Below, piece after piece: positions 12,496 through 25,500 of a stretch of 64,000 bases of DNA. Position 1 is the stretch's first letter; every line of letters begins with the position of its first letter. The stretch is taken from positions 499,602 through 563,601 of the forward strand of contig NC_049981.1 in assembly GCF_000003815.2 (NCBI RefSeq), given 5' to 3'. The notes below the pieces were generated by a model, which ran no database searches, had not been told where the DNA came from, and saw only the letters and a program-made list of their open reading frames with translations. The stretch is from Branchiostoma floridae. Taxonomy: Eukaryota > Chordata > Leptocardii > Amphioxiformes > Branchiostomatidae. Position numbers and translations under genes: made by a program.

Positions 12496-13272
12496 AGTAA
12501 TTTTTCATTGCAGAAACAGACTGTCGTGTTTGTAATCTAAAACTAGGAAGGTTGAAGGTTTCAAGAAAACTGATGATATCATTATGCAGCTGTATCTAAG
12601 TGTATGAACTTCACAAATGACATTGCCAGGAATGAAATAGTTGAGGGTAGGCCTTGAACATATTTCAGACTTTACTAGCTTGTGTAGAAAAATGCATGCA
12701 ACGACATTTGATATTTCAAAAATATCAAACTTTGTGCAAAATTTCCTTGCGTCAGTCTTGTATTCGTGACCTCAACGGATTCCTACATAGAGCTCCTCTG
12801 TGGATGTTATGCAAATAGCCTAAAACGTGACATTGATCCGACTACTGGACGTTGGTAGCCATCTCAGGCATCTGAATGTAATTCAAAAGTGCTCTTCATT
12901 GGTCATTAACATGTCGTAATACAATATCCAACGGCCATGTTGGAGTGAAACAGCATAAAACTGACAGCCAAGCAGTAAAGCCACTGTAATACCTATCTTA
13001 TCTGTTGCTTCTCGGATTCGCCTGGCTATCATTTTTTATTCAAACCGTATATCCCTCTGGTGGCTTAAGACGGCCCATGGCCTGGAATCAAGTAGTATTC
13101 TATACATCGATCGTAACTTTTGATTGCTCGGTCGCACTACGATGAAACTTCACACAGTTTTAGTACTACTTTAAACACATTGAATACTTGTGATTTTTTT
13201 TTCGTACACGCCGGATTTTGGGTTAGAAATAAACATTTTGGTTAAAAAAAGTGTTGTTTATTTTATGAGTCT

Positions 13273-13563
13273 AGTCCCAGCTGGAAACAAGGCTTTAAAT
13301 TATGATATTCTAAAGGATGAAAGCCAACCTTAAACTTATCATTTTTATCCGCGGCTATTTTGTTTTAAAGTAGGATTATATTGTTTTTTTGGGCCGAAAA
13401 CATCGGAAACGACCATTTTTTTTAAATTTTTCGTTGAAAATGCACCATAGTCAAAAACATAAAATGATTTAACAAAATAGCCGCGGACAATTTTGATAAG
13501 AAAGGGATAATAGGTAAATCTTGAGTACAAAAAAGATCAGTACTCTTATTTTGAGCTGGGACT
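13273..13563. mobile_element. Palindromic inverted-repeat element (291 bp)
   Basis: It starts AGTCCCAGCT and ends AGCTGGGACT. A second inner pair, CCGCGGCTATTTTGTT (near 13351) and AACAAAATAGCCGCGG (near 13472), lets most of the element fold on itself. The 61-codon - strand frame at 13345-13530 is a by-product. No clear target duplication was seen. Confidence 0.65.
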
Positions 13564-14517
13564 AAAGCCGTAAATGTCATAACTTGACCACACAGACACC
13601 CACCAAGGATAAATGGTCCTTACGGTGCCTGTTTACGTTGAAAAGTCGCAAAAAAACACAGGTTCGAACGCGCGTTCGGTTCTAATTACGTAATGGAACA
13701 TCATGGAACACGTGTTCGAATTCGGCTGGACAAGGGAACAAGTGCTCGAACTCGGACACAGATCGAGCGTGCCTGGGCCGTCTTAGCTCAACAGAGCCAC
13801 CCCAGACCTTTTAAAAAAAACAAATTATTTCTATTTCGACCTGTTGGTCTAATTTTTCTGCAAAAAATCCGAGAGGCATCAAATAAATTTGGTTTGGCCT
13901 AAGAACACAACTATCGAACCTTGCGCAGCTTTATTGAAGTATATATATATGTGAGTCATGAACACATTATGTCCGTGTCAGTGCACTAGGACACACATAA
14001 AGGACCTTTGATTTACGACATTGAGTAGAGTTTGACGGGAATTCAAGACATTCATTTTGACATATAAATCGGTGTCAGAAGTAAAATTGTACGTCTCTGT
14101 AATACGCAATACATGTCAAAGCTGATAATATATTCTTTACATGTAGTCCTCATGTCCCCCTGTTTTAGACTGATAAGAACAAGCATCGTTTTTCATCTTC
14201 AGTTGACCAAGGACACGCATACTCACAGGCTATCCGAAACCTCTAGAGCAGTATTTCATTGAACGCCTATGGGAATATGAATGGAAGCTACAGACTGCGA
14301 GTTTTTTTAAACCATAGCGGACACGAGTGCAAAGTCCTTCCGGTAATTTGGGGTGAATAAACTAAGCTAACTGTCCCTCGTTCGCCTTTAACTATTGTCC
14401 ATCAAGTTACCTTCATATAAAGTCAAGGTGGTTATAATTAGGAAGATTGAACAAATGATTAAACACGTAGAGCATAGTATACAGAACATAGATGCGGAAT
14501 AAAGAGACTCTTTTTAC

Positions 14518-14638
14518 ACAACCATTATTTTATTCTCACCGACGTTTTGGGGACCGTCTGTCACCTTCTTCAGGGCAATTCTGAATGAAGGTGACAGATT
14601 GTCATCGAAACGTCGGTGAGAATAAAATAATGGTTGTT
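14518..14638. mobile_element. Head-to-head palindrome of a Penelope-like terminal sequence
   Basis: CAACCATTATTTTATTCTCA on the left continues CCGACGTTT and is mirrored on the right by AAACGTCGGTGAGAATAAAA, then TAATGGTTG. Each arm then runs into 'GTGACAGA' and 'CTGAAGAAGGTG' type sequence. The same motif ends the Penelope-like remnant at 31308-31650 and appears in introns at 25575-25632 and 26862-26905. The arrangement fits two terminal repeats joined in inverse orientation. Confidence 0.55.
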
Positions 14639-14805
14639 TAAAAAAAATATTTATTCAGTGACGTACCAACCTGATGAAACTATTCACCGAGAACATAGAT
14701 TCGTTATTGTCCTCTTTTTCCAGCTTGACTTTGTAATTGAATTTGCCATTCTATAATATCAGTATCCGTTTTCCGATATGTCTGTGCAATCTACAGTTTG
14801 TTTGT

Positions 14806-14945
14806 TTGTTTAACCCTTCGTTTATTCATGAAAGCTCAAATCGACCTGCAAGCCGCTTTTCATTAAGGTCAAGAGGGAAGATACAAGGGTCAGACAAAGT
14901 ATATAACATAGATGCAATTTACATCGTTAAAAGTCCTCTTGAGTC
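14806..14945 (-). mobile_element. LINE 3' tail (family 1, minus strand)
   Basis: Read on the - strand this ends 'GAGCTTTCATGAATAAACGA'. It matches, in opposite orientation, the sequence at 23890-24018 (CATGACCTCAATGAAAGGCG, then GGTCTTTAGGCCGATTTGAA and CTTTCATGAATAAATAAAGG). The shared AATAAA-bearing end and 5' truncation are typical of non-LTR retrotransposon insertions. No RT coding part remains. Confidence 0.55.
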
Positions 14946-15611
14946 GTATACGTCTACAAGACTACATACACAGCTCTCACATACATGGTACAAAATACAT
15001 CATTATTGAATACGGCATTATTTTGATCATTTTGCAGCAGCTTCGTACGATGTATCGGTTGAAACGGTTTTTTTTTCTTAAGGGAAAATAATTCGCGAAA
15101 ATTATGTGGATGGCGCGATGCTATCAACATAATAGAATTGACATGGCCTACCGTGCCCACTCCATACATTAGCCTACAAGTGACGCAGACGTCAGCACTC
15201 TTTGATTCACTGAAGCCATGCTGACATGTCTGATCTTTCCTTTCCTAAGTGAATCGGTAGTCTGCAGTGAAACATGTCACCGCCACTTCCTTCATGTCGA
15301 TCTAAACCTAATTGGTTAAAAGGATTTGGGAAACGGTTCGAACAGATGAGCTTTGCAAACGACTTTACTGTCGGATACTATCACTGGTTAAGGAATACCC
15401 GGATATGCGTAAATCGGGTGTAACAAAGCAGAATGTCAGAAAATGTACATAACACACTTTACGGACTGAAATTCTGATAAAAAATACAAAACAACAAAAA
15501 TAATTTTATAAGATACTTGAATACTGCTCACAGGTGTAAATTATGAATTTTCCAGATTTCTATGCTTAACTGGTAACTATACGTACGTACATTGCACATA
15601 TACTGTATCAG

Positions 15612-15632
15612 TGCATCATCATCATCATCATC
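15612..15632. repeat. (CAT)n microsatellite
   Basis: A short ATC repeat abuts the end of a LINE-like coding scrap on the - strand (15616-15725). Confidence 0.85.
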
Positions 15633-15725
15633 CCGAGCTGCTTGCCCGTGCTTGGCCCACCCTCTCCTCCAAGACGTCTCTGTCTCCCATAACGTTCTTT
15701 AAGTCCTCGACCCACAACCACAGTG
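15616..15725 (-). pseudogene. LINE ORF C-terminal scrap
   Basis: On the - strand a frame reads WVEDLKNVMGDRDVLEERVG, then QARASSSG and a stop. It is directly followed by a CAT/GAT microsatellite, a common end for non-LTR retrotransposons. A W-x-D-L/V type tail with charged residues and an R just before the stop resembles reverse-transcriptase ORF ends, but the piece is only about 35 codons, so the assignment is weak. Apart from this scrap, 15180-16900 shows no gene. Confidence 0.35.
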
Positions 15726-16159
15726 CATACAAGTACAAAAATTAGGTGCAGGGCTCAAATTTTGTATGTACAAAATTGCAAATCCAGCAAGAATTTCAGA
15801 CCCTGCTCAGTAATGTTGATGTATATATGAACAGTTTATATCTAAAATATCCTAACGTTTTAACTAATAAAACATTTTTGTCGAGGTGACTTTTTCTACA
15901 TACGGTTCACAAAGTTAATAAACAACTGCCAGTAGTATCGTCATCTGTCATGATGCAATTAAAACTAAAATTGTGGCTAAACAGACGAGTGACGGTCCCG
16001 GGTATCTCTTCATTTTGTCCAATTCAACAAATGAAGACGAACTATCCAGAATCACGTGGAGTAATCAATGCGGCGAGGGCCAGAACAAAACAGACAATTT
16101 GGACCTCTAGAGCCTTAATCTTATCCCTGAAGATTTGTTTAGAATGGTGAGATTAAATC

Positions 16160-18980
16160 CACCTCATTCCACGGCGAATTAAAACTAACAGGTTATCTCT
16201 TTCATTCACAGAGGTGCCAATTGTAACAAATGAAAACAAACTACTAAAAGTTTCAAATAAAGTTAACGTGTGGTTAACTATATAGTTATAACATAAGACC
16301 GTATACCACACTATAGGTATTGAACTTCATTGTTTTCTTCTCAGGACTCTTTTTTATTGTTTGACTCACCAATTCCGAAGGTACTTTAAAGTTCAACAAG
16401 TGGAGTGTATGAGTGTAACGTTGTGCATATCTCTTTATTCCATCCCGTATATAACCATTGCCATTCATTAAAATAATGATATGTTTATATGTGTAACGTT
16501 AATATATTCTGTTACTCATGAAACGTGATGCGAACGTGCAAAAAATTGGAGGTGGGGCTACACATTTTGAAATTACGTTGAACTAGCATCTTTGCTCAAT
16601 TTGAAGCTTCTTTGTATAGCTAACAGTATGGTCACAACTTCGTGTGTCAAGCACATAAAAGCTTAAAGCAACAGCAAGCAAACTCAAAGTTGTGATCGTT
16701 CACCTGCCATGTCACACAGCACGTACTGCACTGGTGCAATAGCGCCTCTACCGTCTTTATGAAACACTGCACCCCTCCGAAGTTTTCACTGAAGAGTACT
16801 CATAATATATCAAGTATACCGTTGAATGCTAGGGGTGTGTACCCGTAGAGGAAATTCAGGTACAGGTACGGTAAAGGTCCAGAGGTACGAACCTGAACCT
16901 GATTCTTTGTAAAACTTGTGAAACTCAGTAAAAGGGACTATCAGCGCTCCTCTACTGATCTCATCTTATTTTCTTGGGTCGGTAAGCCCCAAAACACGTA
17001 AACGCTGTATAACCGGTTCATGTTATTGAACAACATTCAGAAGAATGAATTTACACCAAATTTTACCCCTATCCTGATGGCTCTGCCCAACCAATAAAAA
17101 ATACACAGTAATCTCATTAAAGGGTCAATTACAGGTCAAAACATGTCAAAGGTCACTATGCTTTTTTACCAGATTGGAAAATAAACATGTCTTGTTGGCA
17201 AAAAAAATGGGCCTTTCTAATAAGATTTGGCTATAAAAAAATCTCTTTAGAAAAGAAGTTACAACTTGGATGCAATGTACGCATGGTGCGCTCACTGCAC
17301 AACACAAAGGGGATGGGGTGGGGTGGGGTCCCTGCCCGGTCATCGCTATATGGACTAAAACGAAGAGAACTGAAATTTGCTGAAAAAGCTACACTTTTTG
17401 GGACGAGAAAGAACTTAAATAATTTTGGACTTTTCTGCTAGCCTGATGCCATGTTTAGCGTCTACTATCCTGCTTAAGCAAACTACACTTTACAACGCTT
17501 TAACAGAAAACGCATATTAACCACCCCTGTAACCGAGTGGGCAACTCCTGAGAGGAATCCACCCACATATGCAGCAAGTATAACTCTTGATACACACAGC
17601 AAACGATCTCTTTTGACCTTATTGTTCCGAGAAGAAACGACACGACAACTAAGCTCCCAGGTAAGGGGATACAATACGTCAAATCAATCAATCAATATTT
17701 ATTGCTCAACAATAAAAGTGGATTCAATGTATGGCAAGTTATAGGGCAGTACACATATAAGAAATCAAGACTAATATCTATGCGATAGCTTATTACAGTA
17801 CTAAAGAGTATTTTATATTACTAAAGACTAGGTATTGTGCTGTTCTATCTGAGTGATTCATTTTACAGTCACTGTAGTGGCCAAGTCTTACATGACAATG
17901 TACAGGACACAAAGTGAGCATAAATTGCTTGTATCAGAGATAATGCGTTTTCGTTTCAGAAGAGTCTTAGAGTACATGTAGTCTACCTTCTTCATTCATT
18001 CCATAGTATCCAGTATGTTGAAGATATAATTTTTTTTATCATTCTTTTGTTAGCATAAAGTTCATGAATGGGCATGACTGCAATATATTCTGGCTTCAAT
18101 TGTTGTTCTGAGAAATGCGAAATAGACAGTTTAAAAAAGACAGGTAATGATGATGATTTTTGGTGGGAATGTTATACTTTTGCATCCTGCTTGTTAGCGT
18201 TTTGGACAGATTGTTTGACCTATAAAATTGGGTAACAAGAATAAATAGAGTAGATGAAACACATACATAGTGTTATCATGCGGCCAGGTTGTCTATGGTT
18301 GCCTATGCAAACACAAACTGTTTTAAGATGGTTATAAACAGAGGGGACTAACAAATGTGACGCAAACCTGAGATTCCTGCTTTGTAGCAGCAAATAAAGC
18401 AGATCCTCTCTTTCCGAAAATTGATGCGTTTTTCTTTGGGGGGGAGGGCGATTGCCAGATATTTGTGTTAGGAGGAGGGCGTATATATCATGGGAATGTT
18501 TAGATTGAATACGTGCTATAGTATTTCTGTGGAGGATGGTTTTTGCTGTGCCAAAATTTCCCACGGTCCTATGTCTGTTGTCATTTCAACGCTGGTTTAC
18601 TTTTCTGTATTTCTTTATCCATGGGGCGTGGCGAGTTATTTTGATTCACCGTTAATGGTAGCCAGTCCGTTTTGTTGGCGGTAATTTTTGTGAAGCGTGA
18701 TTGGTCTACTGTTACATTGCTGTTATTTTCAAATTATTCATATGGCGATTTCGAATGTCAGGTTGCCTAAAAGTCACAACGGAACAAAACTGGTTCACGG
18801 TGTCGGCATTCACCGACTAGTTTTGCCAGACAACTTATTATACAATGAAACAATACGATGCAACTCATTCCAAAGCCCTTTACAATTACCAGTAAATTTA
18901 TCATTAAGCGTTGCAAGCCAATTCGTGAGTTTGCCCATACAAAAGAGTGCATAGATTTCACAGCCAATATCAAACACATG
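16160..18980. other. Intergenic stretch without supported genes
   Basis: Only short frames occur here, none with family resemblance or splice-consistent neighbours. It contains an (AATC)n tract near 17683-17695, a G-rich stretch at 18440-18450, and text near 16850-16900 repeating GGTACAGGTACGG-like words (AGGTACGAACCTGAACCTGA) that may be a transposon edge. I see no promoter signal that can be tied to the gene starting at 19379. Confidence 0.5.
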
Positions 18981-18990
18981 TCATTGTGTA

Positions 18991-19156
18991 GCCTCCATAG
19001 CAGGCTTTTGAATCATGGCCTTTTTCGGGGACTTATAATACACTGTTGCTTCCCACAAAAATACAAGCGCAGCACAAGCCAAGCGACCCAGTTGCCAGCA
19101 AAGGTGTATTATAAGTCCTCAAAAAAGCCCAGGTACAGAGAGCCTGCTATGGAGAC
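18991..19156. mobile_element. MITE with TA target duplication, upstream of the synthetase gene
   Basis: The left end GCCTCCATAGCAGGCT pairs with the right end AGCCTGCTATGGAGAC. A second inverted stretch, GGGACTTATAATACAC (left) and GTGTATTATAAGTCCTC (right), extends the arms. Both sides carry TA (18989-18990 and 19157-19158). It ends about 220 bases before the synthetase start codon, so it lies in the likely promoter or 5' leader. Confidence 0.75.
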
Positions 19157-19378
19157 TATGTTTTGTGACCTGCTCACATAATTAGGCCTGGTGCACGATA
19201 AATGTATGGCCATAGCAAGTTGGCTACAGTTAGAGAGTGTTACACATAGGCTTTCATTTAATATAAATTCTTTATAGATATATAATTATGTTATCTCACA
19301 ATGGAATTGATAAAGAAACAACAAATGGGAAATTAACGGAAATCAAATTTTCACTTTTTGTGCCGAATGTAGTGCATC

Positions 19379-19540
19379 ATGAACAATAAGAGTTACCTGA
19401 AGTCTCGCAGCGACCTGCCCCTAGTGGAGGCCACGCTGGGGCAGCTACTTGACGACTCCGCGGCAAAATGGCCCGACCACGAGGCGTACGTGTTCCGGCA
19501 CCTCAGCGTTAGGATGAAGCTAGCTGAAGTTAAACAAGAG
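19379..19540 (+). CDS. Synthetase exon 1 (start codon)
   Basis: Codes for 54 residues from MNNKSYLKSRSDLPLVEATL to KLAEVKQE, followed by donor GTAAAG. The segment LGQLLDDSAAKWPDHEAYVF is the typical opening of the AMP-binding domain ('all at once with ... PD..A'). The ATG sits in GCATCATGAA and no better upstream ATG is in frame. It ends in phase 0. Confidence 0.8.
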
Positions 19541-22500
19541 GTAAAGAACATGATCACACGACACATTATCTACATGGAAATATATATTTTGAGGAAAATT
19601 GAAGACATGCTCATAATTTGTTTATAGCTCCCACTCCCTGCAGGTATAGTGCAAAAGTGTCTTTATATTCTATGACGTTGTCACTTGATCTATCTTCTTA
19701 TCATTGGTCACCTGACTACCGTTAGAGCTGAAGAAAGATGGCGGATGTCTTTTTGAACGATTCTCAAGACAGAGAGCTTCTTAGTCGTGCTAAACAAAAT
19801 AACTGTAGATCTCAACGTTAAATGCCATGATGATGTTTGCATTATACCGTGTGTGAGGTACGTCATGCTGAACAAAAATAAGAAATCAAATATTTCATAC
19901 GTCCATAATGCAGTGAAATATAGAAATGTTAGGAGCTCTTGTTTCTTTTGGTATTGTGGGTTTCTCGATATTTTTTTGGCGACGCCTCAGAAGCAAGTGC
20001 CTTTTTCATATGGCTACCCTTTAAACCAGTGGATTTCTTACCCAGGGCAAGAACAATAAGGAAGTGCTCCCACTGTGACTTGTCCAGCAGTTTGTATGGT
20101 GGATTGACCCCCATAACCACATAAACTCATAAACACCCCAGACTGTCTACCAGCTAGAAACAATGGTTAGAGACAGATTAGCATATTACTGGTCACTGAT
20201 TCAAATACTGTACTGGTTCAAAGTACTGGTTTTCATAGGAACATTATCAAATCATACAGAATGACCCAAAGTAAGTAACAAAGTTACATAATGCAAGATA
20301 TCAATTAGATAAGATCATGAATAAGATAATACTATCTGCAGTTCTTGGAAAAACAGCTTTCTTCAAATTTCAAATTAGCCTTGTCAAAATTGTACCAAAG
20401 CATATATTTGCATCTACATGTACATTTCGAACTTGAAAATGTCTTCCTCACACTGTCACAGCTTACAGCTCTCATGAGTTGTATGTGTAGGAACATGACT
20501 TGTAGTACTTGACCTATAGTAAGAATCCAGTATAGACCTATGCTCTGGAGAACTGTACATATAACTGCCAGTCGATGTCTCACACTGAATAGCAACCCGG
20601 TGTTCTCATTACTTGATATTCTTCAAGCAAACTTCTTTATGTGTAGTATTACTTCAATTTCTTATCTGTTGTCTCTAGATTTCAAACATGATTAAAAGTG
20701 TAACTTGTACTTGGTAAACTTTCTCTGCCAGGCCATCACTGATGTTGACTGCACGGATGCCTGTAGCATACTGAAGACCATAGTTTAAATTATCTGGTCT
20801 TTATATAGTTTTACCAGCCGGTTTAAATTGTTTATGCAGGCAGACAGGCTGGCCGCTGGTCTCCTGTCAATAGGAGTGCGACGTGGTGACGTAGTGGCGT
20901 GGGTGATGGACACCAGACCAGAATGGATCGTGTCTTTTTTTTGCTGCAGCAAAGATAGGCGCCATCGTGGTAAGCTTTTGTTAAAACTAACTTTTAATTA
21001 TGATAGCCATAATAAAATCATCTCAAGCGAAACGGCCTTTAACTGCTAATTAGCTCAGTAGTGTACATTCCTATTCAGTTTCAACGGTTTTAGTGGCTGG
21101 TAGCAGTGCCCATGTATCCGTATCTTTTATACGTTCGAATCTCGAAAGTGTCACTCATCCGGCTTGCACGCTACTGGGAAGGGATGCAATTCTTAGAAAG
21201 GGACGTTGATTATGAAACGTGTTCCACTATTCGTTGTGCTAACGTAATTTCCTTCGCACAATAAAAACTCTATATACTATATAAAGCGTCTGACGTCTCT
21301 GTAACGACCAATGGTAGACCAGTACATTTGCTTATCGAGTTCATTTTAGCTGTACTGATTCGAGATCACTTTCATGCTAAAGTTCTGTATCTTACATTTG
21401 TAAGAGAAAAGAGGTAGTTCAGAAACAAAAAAATGAAGCATGTAGCATACTATACAGTTTGTATAAATGTGAAAATCATACAAATATAGTGCAAAATGCT
21501 AAGGAAATATGATATTTTGTAAATCCAGTTAGAAATCCACGCATGCGTATCACCATACATGTGCCATATCAGCTAGCATCCTGCAATAATAGAAACCAAA
21601 CTAACCTGCTTAAAAAGCTCCGATGGATATGCACATGGTTACTGGACGATGATTCCAATCACTTTTCTTGTGTAATTACAGATGCCACTCATTCCTGTCT
21701 TCTTTTTGTCATCCGTGTACAAGGGCATGATGGCGGAATCGTTTAAAAAGGTAAAGTTCATTTATTTAGGTTTAGATTGTAGGTTTACAATCGTATTCGA
21801 TATTCTGTATGTACAAACAATCAGTTAAATGAATCATATTTAAATTATTTACCTGTTCTCAATCACTTCATGTATTTGATTTTGTTCACCTGCAATTAGC
21901 CCTATGGACATGAATTTGCAATAAACTTTCGATTATCGATGTACTCCATGTCCTCTGTTGACAATAAAGGCAAAAGTAGTGACGGTGGCCGGAACATTAT
22001 TTATTGTGTCCATGGCACGATATTGGAGTGTGAAGCCCCTCCTTCTCTTTCCGCTGCTTTTTACCTCCCTAACTGAATTCAGGCACCTATTTTACACTTT
22101 TACACGTGAATGGGTGAAAGTAATTTGTGTAAAGTGTCTTTCTAAAGGACACAACATCGTTGCCATGTCAGGGACCTGGGTGTGTGGAAAAACATCTTTA
22201 CAGTCACGACCACACGACGCCACTGAGTGCCACGTACAAAACTATGTATCTTTGTCTTGAAACTTCACCCAGAACAGTCTCTTCAGTTGACACGCTTGCC
22301 CCACTAGCAATGTCTGTCTTTCGCCAACTGATGTAGGCCACGTAAGATATTAAAGTAAAGTAATATCAAAGTAGATGAAAACGTTTTATGTTTACTTCTT
22401 TTCGTCTCAGGTCAAAGTGAAAGTTCTCCTGATAGAAAACCGTCCAGCTTCTGATGGGTTTCCAGGGACTGTACCATTCCTTCAGGAGGTGTTTCCGGAG

Positions 22501-25500
22501 ATAATGTCAGCCACGACCAAGGACTTAACGATGGAAGCGTATGTACTTGTTATCTGATATTCTATAAGTCTTGCGATTATTATTTAGCACTCAAACACTC
22601 CATCTGACCCAGGCGTGTTTTTTATCGACAAAAGCCCTCTCGTGACTTCGTGTCTAAGATTCTAAGCACAATTCTATGCAAATTATTAAGGGAAGACCGT
22701 GTTGAGTCCGAGAGGGGCCGTTTAGATTTAAACAAAATGTGCTGCTTTAAAACATTATTTTGTTGTTGTTGAACGTATCCTCAATATGCATTATTGCACT
22801 CTTATTTACTTACTTATTTAACCCTCAAGCACATTTGTGACTAAAATGACCGAGCGGGGTCCAAACGGACCTCAAAATGTTTTGTTCATAAAATCTCAAG
22901 TGCCATTCTCAGTTCCAATTCTTATCGGTGATCATTGTACATACATGGCTTCGTCAATGCAAGAGAAATATTTTGACATGTTAAAGTGTTGCTAAATCCA
23001 GCTCATCATCAAAATTTATGCAAAAGATCAGAAGGACCACTTTTTGCACTAAACCTATTCTGACCAGAGAGGGCAATTTTGAGGCCTTCAGCAACTTTTA
23101 TGTCGCATAACTCATGAACGGCTGAAGCTAAACCTACGAAACTTGGTAATGTATCATAAAATATTGTTAGAAAGAGTTTTAGTCAATAATATAAGTTTAT
23201 CATTTTTGGGTTGCCACCAAAGTTTGGTGGTCATACAATAAGTAGTTAAGGTGTTAGTCCCAGAAATTTGTTTCAAAAACGGCACTTTTTTGCTGGGGTC
23301 CGTTTGGACCCCAGACGGACTGATCACAGACTTTCTTGATAGTTTCCAGAGTATTGTACCAATCTTCATAAAAACTTAGGAGAAGGTATAGAAGATATTG
23401 TCTGACAAAGTCACGGAAAGAATTTTTCTTCTGACTAAAAATGTTCAAATGGTACTTCAAAGTCTACGCCTGGGGTCCAAATGCACCCCACTCGGGTGTT
23501 TGAGGGTTGATGACTAGACATCATTCTATTTTTATTAGTATAAAAAGTGAGGGGTAAAATTGCATAAAAAAGTTACTTCCATTACCTGGCCTTCTGACCC
23601 TTTTCCAGAAAATATTATTCATTTGGAACTCGTCCGGTAATTTAGACCCAGGATTTTATCAGACTATATTCCTTTAACAATGATTTTAATTTGCCATCAG
23701 CGTCCCAAGCTTAAACTCAATCGTCATCATTGGAGAAAAGACGAGCGAGTAAGTATGATATACTTTCTGTAGTGCCATTCACGTTATTACATACATTTTT
23801 TATGAGTTTAGAGTAGTAAATTTATTGATCCATAATATATTGTCTACCTTACATTTTGTATGAATGTAAAAATTGTGTATATAGACTTATAAGGACGCTA
23901 AACGATGTAAATTGTATCTCTGTTATATACTTTGTCTAATCCCTCATGACCTCAATGAAAGGCGGTCTTTAGGCCGATTTGAACTTTCATGAATAAATAA
24001 AGGTTCAAACAAACGAACACTATACATTATGTACAAAACGATTAACTTGTGGACGAATCGACTGCTTCTTTATGTGATACCATAGTTATAAGAATAAGAA
24101 ATTGTTATACCGTTAACTTTGTACCAAACTAGAATTGAGGTGTTCAAAAATTTAGCTTTATTTATTACCGTAGACACCAAAAACTATAGGAGAATGCTCA
24201 TTATGCAGATTTTATCAACGCTTAGAAATAGATTTGCAAAGGTAAGGTGTGACAGGTCGTTCAGTGTAACATAACCAGCTGCTGCCGTTCCGCCTACTTG
24301 TGGAGCTGGTATATTACGGTTATTATTGGCATCAGATGTGAAATAGATTTTTTTATCTACAAAATAGTAAGTTTCATTTCAATAATCAGGATATATTGAC
24401 TGTACAATACTGTGTTACTGCTAATTACCACATGCATAGTAACTTCAATCTGTTTGTACACTCGTCTGTTCATTTTCTCATGTTCTTTGCTCTATCAGTA
24501 ACGCCTTCTACAACTGGGAAGACTTACAGAGCATGGGGACTGATGAAATCGCCAGGGGGCGCGTGCAGGAAGCTCAACTAACAACGAATTGTCATGATTC
24601 GTTTATGTTGATTTTAACATCTGTAAGTACAAATGTATATGTGGGAGGGGAGGGGGGGGGGGTCATACATGATGCCTGTATGTGCAATCCGGTATTTGAT
24701 GACTCTGAGGTATTTCGCATTTCTCACCTAAATCTGGCATACCATTGCAAAGCGCATGCACTGCAATGGGGAAGTCTTGGTTTTGTATATTGATGAGCTT
24801 GCCTTATTTGGGACGCGCTTTATCTTAGGACAACTCTATGAAATCCTTTGATTGGCTGATAACTGGCTAGTGGCCACGCCCCCAAAGTAAGAATTTGGTT
24901 CTTGCTTATAAGTAGTGATTATTCAAGAAATTCGGTTATGTCACTTTTTCCAAAATTCCGGTTTGACCTTGAGTTTCCACTTTCCGGAGTAGAAGCTGAT
25001 TGTTTGATTAGAACCATGCGTGAACAATGATATTATTGGAGCTTATTTAAACTTAAAGCAAATGTAGTGAGAGCAGGTATTGTTGTCCGAAATAGAACGC
25101 TGGCATTGATAAATTCTGCAAAAAGGCCCTATTCTCGTAATCTCCAAGCAGATCCTACGGTAGCATAAGATAGTATCAAAAGCTGGTAGAGGAGTGAAGC
25201 TGGCTTAAGAGTGTGTTTCGCAACAAGGCAAATGGACACCTCATGGCTGACTATACTCCTTAGCCAATTTGGTACTATCTTATGCCATTGTAGGATCTTC
25301 ATGGAGATTAATATTCTCGCTCACTCTCATTGAATCGATGCATAGATCTATAAATATTTTTCATGAGACTTTTCATTTTTATTCACACACCGTTATATAT
25401 TTTCATGTGCAGGGAAGTACTGGACTTCCGAAGTGTGTTGAACACAGCACATACGCCTACGCGAACAACATGGCCCTGGTGAATAGTGTTACCAAACAAG

